DNA from: Holosporales bacterium
GTDB lineage: Bacteria; Pseudomonadota; Alphaproteobacteria; RUG11792
Direction: 5' to 3'
Length of the DNA stretch: 6,781 bases
Assembly (NCBI GenBank): GCA_031267545.1
Contig: JAIRYU010000004.1
Span: forward strand, 1-6,781
Each line of letters starts with the position of its first letter. Positions within the stretch are counted from its first letter, which is position 1. The notes under the pieces were generated by a model, which was not told the DNA's origin, did no database searches, and saw only the letters and a program-made list of their open reading frames with translations. This document shows positions 1 to 5,728 of this stretch, piece after piece. The translations under genes were made by a program, and so were the position numbers.

Positions 1-436
1 ATTTTGAAAGCCTTGCTATCGAGTCATAGATCCATTCCAAAATCCGAAACTTCTGCTCTTCGTCGGATTCCATATCCTCCGTTTTGGGATACCCCAATTT
101 CCAAAATGCCCTTACAAATCCGGATAAAATTTTGACGCCGCGCGCAATCCCGTAAAATCCGTCTAGCGGAACAAGCGCTTCAACTAACCATCCTAAAATT
201 TGGAAATCCTTGGACTTTTCGGACAATGCGACGTACGCCAACTTTTCTACCTGACTCCAGTCAGCTTTCTTAAGCTCCCTCTCCCAAACGCCTCGTGAAA
301 CAGTGTGATCCTCCTCGAATCTTGCTTCCTTGACGTCGTCATAGACTTTCGTGAATGAAACGTCAAATCCTACGCCGTCAGGAGATCCCTGAATTTCTGA
401 AAGTATCGTATCTATATCAAGAGATATTCGACTCAT
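1..436 (-). CDS. tssA: Type VI secretion system TssA-like protein (ImpA N-terminal domain), 3' end off the left edge
   Basis: The 145 visible codons read as an ImpA_N domain, the N-terminal domain of TssA, the T6SS protein that works at the baseplate or the distal end of the growing sheath. Seen here: an SPDG...FD segment at residues 18-25 (family SPCG..LEYD), ADWSQVEKLA near residues 60-69 (family DW..V...A..LL), SKDFQILGWLVEALVPLDGFYG (family SRDLR...L..A.L...GL.G), a GVKILSGFVRAFW stretch (family GL.LL..LL..YWD) and an acidic DMESDEEQKFRILEWI segment (family DD.....R..AL.WL). The ATG at 436 lies inside the end of dapF in another frame, giving a 20-nt overlap and suggesting translational coupling. 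No other T6SS gene is visible, so downstream (leftward) genes would decide whether this is a full T6SS locus. The C-terminal domain, which separates TssA classes, is missing. The assignment is by remembered family pattern, not by search. Confidence 0.78.
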   Translation of the reverse strand, partial: MSRISLDIDTILSEIQGSPDGVGFDVSFTKVYDDVKEARFEEDHTVSRGVWERELKKADWSQVEKLAYVALSEKSKDFQILGWLVEALVPLDGFYGIARGVKILSGFVRAFWKLGYPKTEDMESDEEQKFRILEWIYDSIARLSK

Positions 437-1154
437 ACCAAACGCCCCTAAATGTTACCTTCGGTTGCACAGTCAAGGTTACGCAATCATCCAGCGCATT
501 CACAAATGATACTCCGCCGGTATGAGTAACTTTTACCATCCCCTTTTTGATCGTAGCAAATACGGAAGCAACCGCTCCGCTACCGCACGCGCTGGTCCAA
601 CCGACTCCTCTCTCAAACGTTTTCAATCTGATCTCCCCATCGCGAACAACGCTGACGAAGTGGATATTGCACTCGTTATACATTCTTGATATAGAAGCCG
701 CTTCGGAAAGTCTCTCCATCGGCATAATAACATGTTTGTTGCCAGTCGATATAACCCCGTCCTCATGTAGCTCCGGACTAGGAAATTCGGCCGTAACAGA
801 CGCGCCATGAACCTTAACTTTATATCTGGTTCCGCATACGCTCACCGTGATATTCGTATCTTGACGTTTACTCCCGACGCCCAATTCCGTCACGCAAAAT
901 GCAACCGCGCAAATCCCATTTCCGCACATTTTTGCTATGGAGCCATCGCAATTGAAAATCGTTATACCGTAGCTGTCCGAATCAACGGACGAGGTAATTT
1001 CCGAGCTCGGTCGTTGGACCAGCAAGACCTGATCGCACCCAACGCCGCGTCTCCGATTAGCGATACTCTTCGCCGTCTCCTCATTCAACCGGTCCGGCCG
1101 TCCCTCTACGATAACGAAGTCATTCCCGTTAACATGAACCTTAGAAAAGTTCAT
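417..1154 (-). CDS. dapF: Diaminopimelate epimerase DapF
   Basis: Cytoplasmic, PLP-independent racemase that converts LL- to meso-diaminopimelate, for peptidoglycan cross-linking and lysine. Seen: N-terminal FSKVHVNGNDFVIVEG (residues 3-18, family HG.GNDF), GVGCDQVLLVQ (37-47), first catalytic cysteine in FNCDGSIAKMCGNG (C77), and second catalytic cysteine in FERGVGWTSACGSGA (C190). Both catalytic cysteines are intact. The open frame extends upstream to 1238, but similarity begins at the ATG at 1154, one nucleotide after the symporter stop codon, so I chose that start. There is no clear Shine-Dalgarno; coupling to the symporter is likely. The protein is 245 aa against roughly 270-280 for many DapFs; both ends look complete, so the difference is shorter loops. 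The usual GNPH motif reads GNKH (138-141), and the residue after RGVG is W rather than the E of enterobacterial enzymes, a position that varies in alphaproteobacteria. Confidence 0.93.
   Translation of the reverse strand: MNFSKVHVNGNDFVIVEGRPDRLNEETAKSIANRRRGVGCDQVLLVQRPSSEITSSVDSDSYGITIFNCDGSIAKMCGNGICAVAFCVTELGVGSKRQDTNITVSVCGTRYKVKVHGASVTAEFPSPELHEDGVISTGNKHVIMPMERLSEAASISRMYNECNIHFVSVVRDGEIRLKTFERGVGWTSACGSGAVASVFATIKKGMVKVTHTGGVSFVNALDDCVTLTVQPKVTFRGVWYESNIS
445..449 (-). promoter_or_regulatory. Candidate ribosome binding site of tssA
   Basis: Minus strand reads AGGGG, 8 nt before the ATG at 436, inside the end of dapF. It is a partial Shine-Dalgarno match at the usual spacing and supports 436 as the start even though it lies within the upstream gene. 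Confidence 0.45.
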
Positions 1155-1155
1155 C

Positions 1156-2352
1156 CTATTGACAGCGCCGCTTATTTCGTTTCCACAAAGCCGCCACCTT
1201 TTCAAAGATAATGGCCATAGCGCCATTGCCGGCAACATTGCAAGCCGTTATGACAGGGTCGAACAGCGCATACAACGCAGTAACGAGAGCAAGCGCTTCG
1301 GACGACATTCCGAGGTATTTCTGCATAACCGGTATCATCACCAGGACGCCTCCTCCCGGTACGGCAGCGACCGCAAACTTAGCCAAAACAAAATGTATTG
1401 CAAACGGAAGGTAATCGCAAAATCCAGGAAATGACATTCCAAGGGACGTCATCACAGATATCGCTACTAGCGGCAAGAAGAAACAATCGCCTACGAGATG
1501 GATATTAACGGTCGCTGGAATAATAATATCAGCGTTACCGCAGTTGCCCGTGTTCTTTTCGGCCGCTTTAATTGACAACGGCATGGCAGCAGCGCTTGAC
1601 ATGGATCCAAACGCGGCTATTAACGCAGGTAGCGCGTTCTTCATGTACCAGAAACATCTCTTAACGTCAGGAAGAGACAACAGAAAGAATTGCGATACAA
1701 CGTACCCGTACGCCGATATTATGAAAACAAACAAAACAGGCAAGCGCTGCTGGAAAATTTTCGTGATCATACCATCGTGCTGAAGCTTCAGGGCCGTCAC
1801 CATTATGAAGATGGGCATCAATGGCATCAGGCACTTGAAGAACCATTTCGTAAAAGTACCAAAGACGACCGACAGCTTTGCAACTGACTCCTTCCAAAAT
1901 AGGGTAAGTAGCAACCCGAGGGACGCGCCGCAAACAATCGCAACATCGTTAGACACCAATGTGCCTATATCTATCGTAAATCCCGGTAGCAATCGCAACC
2001 CGTCAGCAACTGTCTCGGCCGCAGATACGTCTATACCAGGGTTAGTTACGGCGGCCGATATCAAGTACGACAAAATTGTGTTTATAAAATTTGACGCGCA
2101 GACGAGACCGATTATTATCGGAGCGTATCCCAACGCCTTTATTCCAAGCCTGGAAATTGAATTAAAAATAAGGGCGCCAACCGCGAATGGCAACGAGAAT
2201 ATCAGCAATTCCTTGATTGCCAGACTTACCGCATACACAAACGACTTCGCGCAGCATGGTATCATCCAACCAAAACATAGAGGAAAAATGAGCGAGGCAA
2301 AAAACGCAAGCGGCATTCCAAACCGTTTTACGCCAGTCAGAACGCCGCTCAT
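1156..2352 (-). CDS. Dicarboxylate/amino acid:cation symporter (DAACS / GltP-DctA family)
   Basis: Inner-membrane secondary transporter of 398 aa, of the fold with eight membrane helices and two re-entrant hairpins that couples Na+ or H+ entry to uptake of glutamate, aspartate or C4-dicarboxylates. Seen: repeated hydrophobic segments from residue 10 on, a serine-rich hairpin HP1 (SMSSAAAMP, 250-258), a TM7 region NIHLVGD (283-289), hairpin HP2 VPGGGVLVMIPVM (331-343), and TM8 with D365 and the NVAGNG motif (372-377). The canonical TM7 signature NMDGT is replaced by NIHLVGD, so cation dependence and substrate cannot be taken from DctA or GltP. The frame stays open to 2424 inside rpsI, but the hydrophilic 24-residue extension overlaps the S9 C terminus, so ATG 2352, 7 nt after the rpsI stop, is preferred. 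No Shine-Dalgarno is obvious. It lies between rpsI and dapF in one transcription unit; import of amino or dicarboxylic acids would suit an intracellular organism (inference). Confidence 0.88.
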   Translation of the reverse strand: MSGVLTGVKRFGMPLAFFASLIFPLCFGWMIPCCAKSFVYAVSLAIKELLIFSLPFAVGALIFNSISRLGIKALGYAPIIIGLVCASNFINTILSYLISAAVTNPGIDVSAAETVADGLRLLPGFTIDIGTLVSNDVAIVCGASLGLLLTLFWKESVAKLSVVFGTFTKWFFKCLMPLMPIFIMVTALKLQHDGMITKIFQQRLPVLFVFIISAYGYVVSQFFLLSLPDVKRCFWYMKNALPALIAAFGSMSSAAAMPLSIKAAEKNTGNCGNADIIIPATVNIHLVGDCFFLPLVAISVMTSLGMSFPGFCDYLPFAIHFVLAKFAVAAVPGGGVLVMIPVMQKYLGMSSEALALVTALYALFDPVITACNVAGNGAMAIIFEKVAALWKRNKRRCQ

Positions 2353-2359
2353 GAAACAA

Positions 2360-2830
2360 CTATCTCTTGGAGAATTGGAACCTTCTACGCGCCTTCTTGC
2401 GGCCGTATTTCTTTCGTTCGACAACCCTCGAGTCTCTCGTTAAAAATCCGACTTGCTTCAGCAATCTATGCAAATCAGGCTCGAATGCGTCGAGCGCTTT
2501 GCTTATTCCATGCCTTACAGCCCCAGCCTGCCCGGATAACCCGCCGCCTTTCACAGTGCAATGCGCATCGTACTGCTCATCTCGCGACGCAGCTGCAAAC
2601 GGCTGACGTATGACCATACTGAGAACAGCCCTTTTGAAATATTCTTCCTGAGGAATACCGTTTATCAAGATTCTACCAGATCCCGGTTTAATCCATACGC
2701 GAGCTACTGAATTTTTCCGTCTTCCTGTTGCGTACGATCTTCCGTAAGCGTCAACTTTCCGCTCCCTAACTGGCTCGGCGGCAAGCGCTCCGCTTGCCGT
2801 CTGCGTATCTGTCACAACGTTTTCAATCAC
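2360..2830 (-). CDS. rpsI: 30S ribosomal protein S9 (uS9)
   Basis: Small-subunit ribosomal protein whose C-terminal tail reaches the decoding region near P-site tRNA. The 156-aa product has the alphaproteobacterial N-terminal extension (about 30 residues), then YATGRRKNSVARVWIKPGSG, the core KGGGLSGQAGAVRHGISKAL, and the C-terminal LTRDSRVVERKKYGRKKARR with final FQFSKR. Length and every conserved block are normal. Start is GTG at 2830, overlapping the rplM stop as GTGA and preceded by a perfect GGAGG 8 nt upstream. Cotranscribed with rplM as in most bacteria. A perfect 9-bp hairpin sits at codons 11-17 (see separate entry). Confidence 0.97.
   Translation of the reverse strand: MIENVVTDTQTASGALAAEPVRERKVDAYGRSYATGRRKNSVARVWIKPGSGRILINGIPQEEYFKRAVLSMVIRQPFAAASRDEQYDAHCTVKGGGLSGQAGAVRHGISKALDAFEPDLHRLLKQVGFLTRDSRVVERKKYGRKKARRRFQFSKR
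2779..2799 (-). repeat. Perfect inverted repeat (9-bp stem, 3-nt loop) inside the start of rpsI
   Basis: CGGCAAGCG and CGCTTGCCG flank a 3-nt loop. In the mRNA (minus strand) it lies 31-52 nt after the GTG start and encodes the variable Thr-Ala-Ser-Gly-Ala-Leu-Ala stretch of the S9 N-terminal extension. No T-run follows, so it is not an intrinsic terminator. A regulatory role is only an inference. Confidence 0.7.
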
Positions 2831-3297
2831 GACTCAACCCTCCGACTATTCTTACGATTAAGCTTCGCTACATCCAACGCTTTCGGCTGCTGCGCGACAT
2901 GCGGATGCTCCGCGCCTTTGTACACCTTGAGCTTGGACAAAATCTGTCTCGACAGCGGCCCCTTTGACATCATCCTACGAACGGCGTTGTGAACGGCTCT
3001 ATCCGGACGAGCTTCGTCAAGCAACTGTCTCATCGTTCTGTTCTTAATGCCGCCAGGATACCCCGAATGCCAGTAGTGCTTTTTGTCGTCCAGTTTCTTC
3101 CCGGTAAATACGACTTTATCGGCATTCACAACGACTACATGATCCCCGCAGTCAGCATTCGGCGTGAAGCACGGCTTGTTTTTCCCGCGCAGAATATTTG
3201 CGATAACGACCGCCATCCGGCCCATTACCATTCCCTCTGCGTCTATGAGAATCCATTGCCTCTGTACGTCTTGCGATCTTATAAATGGCGTACCCAT
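2827..3297 (-). CDS. rplM: 50S ribosomal protein L13 (uL13)
   Basis: Large-subunit assembly protein, 156 aa. Seen: QWILIDAEGMVMGRMA (residues 14-29), ILRGKNKPCFTPNADCGDHV, VVFTGKKLDDKKHYWHSGYPGG, KGPLSRQILSKLKVYKGAEH, then PHVAQQPKALDVAKLNRKN, a C-terminal extension typical of alphaproteobacteria. The frame is open to 3375, but the ATG at 3297 puts the conserved Trp at residue 15, exactly as in E. coli L13, and the promoter at 3329-3357 lies inside the longer frame, so 3297 is the start. An AAGGTG element sits about 12 nt upstream, rather far for a Shine-Dalgarno. The stop overlaps the GTG start of rpsI. First gene of the five-gene minus-strand unit. Confidence 0.97.
   Translation of the reverse strand: MGTPFIRSQDVQRQWILIDAEGMVMGRMAVVIANILRGKNKPCFTPNADCGDHVVVVNADKVVFTGKKLDDKKHYWHSGYPGGIKNRTMRQLLDEARPDRAVHNAVRRMMSKGPLSRQILSKLKVYKGAEHPHVAQQPKALDVAKLNRKNSRRVES
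2839..2843 (-). promoter_or_regulatory. Strong ribosome binding site of rpsI
   Basis: Minus strand GGAGG ends 8 nt before the GTG at 2830, inside the end of rplM. It fixes the GTG as the S9 start and shows that this genome uses Shine-Dalgarno initiation, although most other starts in the window lack a clear one. Confidence 0.8.
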
Positions 3298-3328
3298 CAG
3301 TACCGTAATCACCTTAAATCCACACGGC

Positions 3329-3357
3329 ATGCTACCATAGCTTTTGATTTGTGTCAA
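3329..3357 (-). promoter_or_regulatory. Sigma70-type promoter of the rplM-rpsI-symporter-dapF-tssA unit
   Basis: On the minus strand a perfect -35 TTGACA (3357-3352) is followed after exactly 17 nt by TAGCAT (3334-3329), matching 4 of 6 positions of TATAAT. Transcription would begin near 3322, leaving a leader of about 25 nt before the L13 ATG. Location, spacing and the gene served all fit a strong housekeeping promoter. Confidence 0.75.
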
Positions 3358-3485
3358 ATGGATCTCCTCCGTCAACCCCTAATTCTTCTAGAGGATGAAA
3401 TTACGCATGCATAAGTTCGTCGCATAACCCACTATGAACATGAGGCAAATATGTGGCACAATTGGACAGACGGCGTTGAGTTACT

Positions 3486-3511
3486 CGGTTGAGCGCCTGT
3501 TGTTTCAACCG
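3486..3511 (+). repeat. Leader hairpin upstream of gltX
   Basis: CGGTTGA (3486-3492) and TCAACCG (3505-3511) form a perfect 7-bp stem around a 12-nt loop, ending about 31 nt before the gltX ATG. No U-run follows, so it is not a terminator; it does not fold into a tRNA. Possible leader structure, function unknown. Confidence 0.45.
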
Positions 3512-3542
3512 TCGCGCGCTACGGCAAATACGCGGAATTTTG

Positions 3543-4904
3543 ATGAATTGTAGAGTTAGATTCGCTCCCAGCCCAACCGGGTTTATGCATATTGGGAACG
3601 CTAGGATTGCAGTTGTTAACTACTTGTTTGCGAGGCAGAACAATGGCGAGCTCATTTTCAGAATAGACGATACTGACCGCGAGCGCTCTAAGAAAGAGTA
3701 TGAAGACTCGATAATCAACGATCTTTCATGGCTCCAGATAACGTATGCCAAAGTCCTAAGACAATCTGCAAGAACATCGCGCTATGACGACATAAAGGGC
3801 AACCTCATGTCTCGCGGGACGCTATATAGATGCTACGAATCTCAGGAGGAACTGGAATGCAAAAGGCGCATGGCGACGTTGAAGGGAGCCCCTCCGGCGT
3901 ATGATAGAGCGGCGTTGCAGCTATCCGACAGCCAAATAGCAAAGTTAGAGGAAAGCGGAAGAACCCCGTATCTAAGGTTTAAATTGCCCAACGAAGTTGT
4001 TACATGGGACGACGTTATACTCGGCCGCATTACGTACGACCTATCCAATATAAGCGATCCAGTTATTTGCAAGGCAGACGGCGCTTACCTGTACTCGTTC
4101 TCGTCAGTCATAGACGATATCGATTGCGGCATAACGCATATTATTCGCGGACAGGATCACGTTACTAATACGGCCGTTCAAATCGCGATGTTCAATGAAA
4201 TATCAGGCGGCGCGTATAGTTGTGACTTTGCGCATCTTTCTCTCCTTACGAATAAGGATGGCTCGCAATTTTCTAAGCGAGTTGGCGGAATGAATCTTGG
4301 GGATTTTAGATCCGCGGGAATAGATCCAATGGCAATCTCAAGCATACTTGCAACGCTCGGAACATCGCTCGATACAAAACCATTTTTGGATATGAACGAG
4401 TTGATCCGGTATTTCGATATCACAAAGTTTGGATCAAATTCTCCGAAATTTGACAGCCGCGACGTTTGGAAGTTAAATAAAAAGATCATGCAGCTGAAGC
4501 GGTATGCCGACGTAAAGGACTACATATCGTCCGAGAGCGTTTTTGAAATCGCGAAGGACAACATAGAAACATATAACGACCTCAGAATGTGGGACCAGAT
4601 ATTTACCAATTCGTACAATCCTTCCTACGCTCCGTCAGAATCCGAGGCCGCAGTACTGAACGCCGCATTGGGGGTTTTGCGTAGTTGTGACAGCAATATA
4701 ACGTGGCCGGAATTTTGGAAAACCGTTGCAGAAAAAGCCAACGCGTCCGGAAGGAACCTTTATGTCCCGCTACGTATGGCAACCACGGGAATGGATCATG
4801 GCCCTAACTTGACGGACCTTTTCGCAACGCTAGGCGCTGAGAATGTCAGGATCCGAGTCGGAGCTGCGTTAGACCTTTTTCTGAGTCAACAAAAACAAAA
4901 ATAA
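3543..4904 (+). CDS. gltX: Glutamyl-tRNA synthetase (class I)
   Basis: Cytoplasmic enzyme charging tRNA-Glu (and, in many alphaproteobacteria, tRNA-Gln for later amidation). The 453-aa product has a Rossmann start RFAPSPTGFMHIGNAR (residues 6-21, HIGH-type motif HIGN), FRIDDTDRERS (39-49), ITHIIRGQDHVTNT, and a KMSKS-type loop reading QFSKRVGG (242-249). The C-terminal half has DPMAISSILATLGTS, KFDSRDVWKLN and PLRMATTGMDHGPNLTDL, all matching the alphaproteobacterial GluRS pattern. An in-frame TTG at 3489 would add 18 residues with no family resemblance and place the leader hairpin inside coding sequence, so ATG 3543 is chosen; a weak CGGA lies upstream. Rickettsiales and relatives often carry two gltX copies with divided tRNA-Glu/tRNA-Gln roles; which one this is cannot be told here. 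It diverges from rplM. Confidence 0.95.
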   Translation: MNCRVRFAPSPTGFMHIGNARIAVVNYLFARQNNGELIFRIDDTDRERSKKEYEDSIINDLSWLQITYAKVLRQSARTSRYDDIKGNLMSRGTLYRCYESQEELECKRRMATLKGAPPAYDRAALQLSDSQIAKLEESGRTPYLRFKLPNEVVTWDDVILGRITYDLSNISDPVICKADGAYLYSFSSVIDDIDCGITHIIRGQDHVTNTAVQIAMFNEISGGAYSCDFAHLSLLTNKDGSQFSKRVGGMNLGDFRSAGIDPMAISSILATLGTSLDTKPFLDMNELIRYFDITKFGSNSPKFDSRDVWKLNKKIMQLKRYADVKDYISSESVFEIAKDNIETYNDLRMWDQIFTNSYNPSYAPSESEAAVLNAALGVLRSCDSNITWPEFWKTVAEKANASGRNLYVPLRMATTGMDHGPNLTDLFATLGAENVRIRVGAALDLFLSQQKQK

Positions 4905-5034
4905 GCGGGCGCGAACGACATAAGGCGCAATCGTTTAAGCGCGGCGCGTATGCCATATCTAAAATGGGTGACGAGCGTAAGAGTTTATTAATTTTTTTGA
5001 TATAGGATCATTAACAGATAAACAAATATTTTGG
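4905..5034. other. Intergenic region after gltX
   Basis: 130 nt. The left part is GC-rich (short GCGC-containing repeats), the right part from about 4984 abruptly AT-rich. A run of seven T (4992-4998) is present, but no convincing stem directly precedes it, so I do not call an intrinsic terminator for gltX. The AT-rich part probably holds the promoter of the next gene. Confidence 0.6.
4998..5006 (+). promoter_or_regulatory. Candidate extended -10 promoter for the secreted-protein/ATPase pair
   Basis: TGATATAGG fits the extended -10 form TGnTATAAT (hexamer TATAGG, 4 of 6), preceded by AT-rich sequence and placed so that transcription would start about 20 nt before the ATG at 5035. There is no good -35 at the right distance, so this is a weak call. 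Confidence 0.3.
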
Positions 5035-5718
5035 ATGAAGCGCATGGTAGCGATAATAGCATTACTCTTAGCGCAAGGAGTCACGGTACAACCACTCGTT
5101 GCGCAACAAATTGTCGATATAGAGGCGAGCGACACAGATCCAGAAGCTCAGCTAGACGGGAAGTTCGGAGACGACAGCGAAGAGAAGGAGGAAGATGAAA
5201 ACGAGAGCCTAACATCCGGTAAACGCGGAGTAGGAAAATTTATGCAGATATCTGCGGTTAGCGATAAGGCGGAAGACGCAAAAGATAAAAAGCTCGAAGA
5301 CGAGTCTAAAGACGCGAAAAAAAAGGACCCAAAGGATGATAAGCCGGCAGGCAACGCGGATGATAAATCTAGCGGTTCGGTAGATTCGGCGCGCAAAGAT
5401 AAGGATAAGATCGACCACGACTGTAAAGGCAAGGACTGCGAGAACGAGGATTGCAAGAAGAAAAGATGTAAGGAAGGAAGCGACAAGGGAAAGGATTGCG
5501 ACAAAAAGAAATGCGAGAAGGGAGAGGAAGGCAGCAAAGCAAAGGGGTCAGAGGGAGACGCTAAAGCCACACCGGCAAAAGCAGATGCGCGATCCGAGAA
5601 ATCCGGTAGAACGCAGATTGCCTCCGCTTTTGATAGGACAACGGATGAACGGAGAATGAGGCTAATGCTAGCGATAGCCGCCGATCAACCGCGCGGATCC
5701 ATAATACCGGCGATGTAG
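5035..5718 (+). CDS. Unrecognised secreted Lys/Asp/Glu-rich protein with a cysteine-pentad segment
   Basis: I do not recognise this 227-aa protein. It opens with a clear Sec signal peptide: basic MKRM, hydrophobic VAIIALLLAQGV, then a likely signal-peptidase site after PLVA (about residue 23), with no lipobox cysteine. Residues 48-178 are low-complexity, over half Lys, Asp or Glu. All six cysteines lie within 31 residues (130, 135, 140, 145, 155, 160), each separated by a multiple of five positions, mostly in a D-C-K/E context. The tail (about 195-227) is more ordinary and basic (DERRMRLMLAIAADQPRG). No prepilin-type leader is present, so it is not an evident pilin. ATG 5035 is preferred over the ATG at 5044 because it gives a better basic n-region; no Shine-Dalgarno is seen. 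The next gene starts 10 nt after the stop, so both are probably cotranscribed. The cysteines could bind metal or form disulfides in the envelope; this is inference. Confidence 0.75.
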   Translation: MKRMVAIIALLLAQGVTVQPLVAQQIVDIEASDTDPEAQLDGKFGDDSEEKEEDENESLTSGKRGVGKFMQISAVSDKAEDAKDKKLEDESKDAKKKDPKDDKPAGNADDKSSGSVDSARKDKDKIDHDCKGKDCENEDCKKKRCKEGSDKGKDCDKKKCEKGEEGSKAKGSEGDAKATPAKADARSEKSGRTQIASAFDRTTDERRMRLMLAIAADQPRGSIIPAM

Positions 5719-5728
5719 CCGAGAGGAC

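Larger units (their letters stand above)
3298..3542. other. Divergent intergenic region between rplM and gltX
   Basis: 245 nt with no gene. It holds the rplM promoter near its left end, a near-palindrome TTACGCATGCATAA (3401-3414, one mismatched pair), a weaker one centred on TCTAGA (3384-3395), and the leader hairpin before gltX (3486-3511). I could not identify a convincing -35/-10 pair for gltX, nor a tRNA or riboswitch. Confidence 0.7.

Noticed and set aside
2353..2424. 24-residue N-terminal extension of the symporter overlapping rpsI
   Set aside because: It is hydrophilic, is antiphase coding of the conserved S9 tail, and the ATG at 2352 right after the S9 stop is the natural start.
1805..2443. 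Long plus-strand open frame (212 codons) opposite the symporter
   Set aside because: It lies antisense to a gene with clear family motifs, has no recognisable motifs or signal of its own, and its composition is what the opposite strand of a membrane protein gives.
3298..3375. 26-residue N-terminal extension of L13
   Set aside because: It contains the promoter elements, and the ATG at 3297 aligns exactly with the known L13 N terminus.
3452..3465. TGGCACAATTGGAC resembling a sigma54 promoter upstream of gltX
   Set aside because: The -24 TGGCAC is present but there is no GC at the required -12 position, and gltX is a housekeeping gene.
3489..3542. TTG-initiated 18-residue extension of GluRS
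   Set aside because: The added residues do not resemble GluRS, whose N terminus normally begins just before the RFAPSPTG motif; the ATG at 3543 fits.
4984..4998. T-run after gltX as an intrinsic terminator
   Set aside because: No GC-rich stem directly precedes the T residues; the region looks more like an AT-rich promoter.
5148..5570. Ser/Phe/Leu-rich minus-strand frame opposite the cysteine-pentad protein
   Set aside because: Its composition is the mirror of the Lys/Asp/Glu codons on the other strand; the plus-strand frame has a signal peptide and an operon partner.
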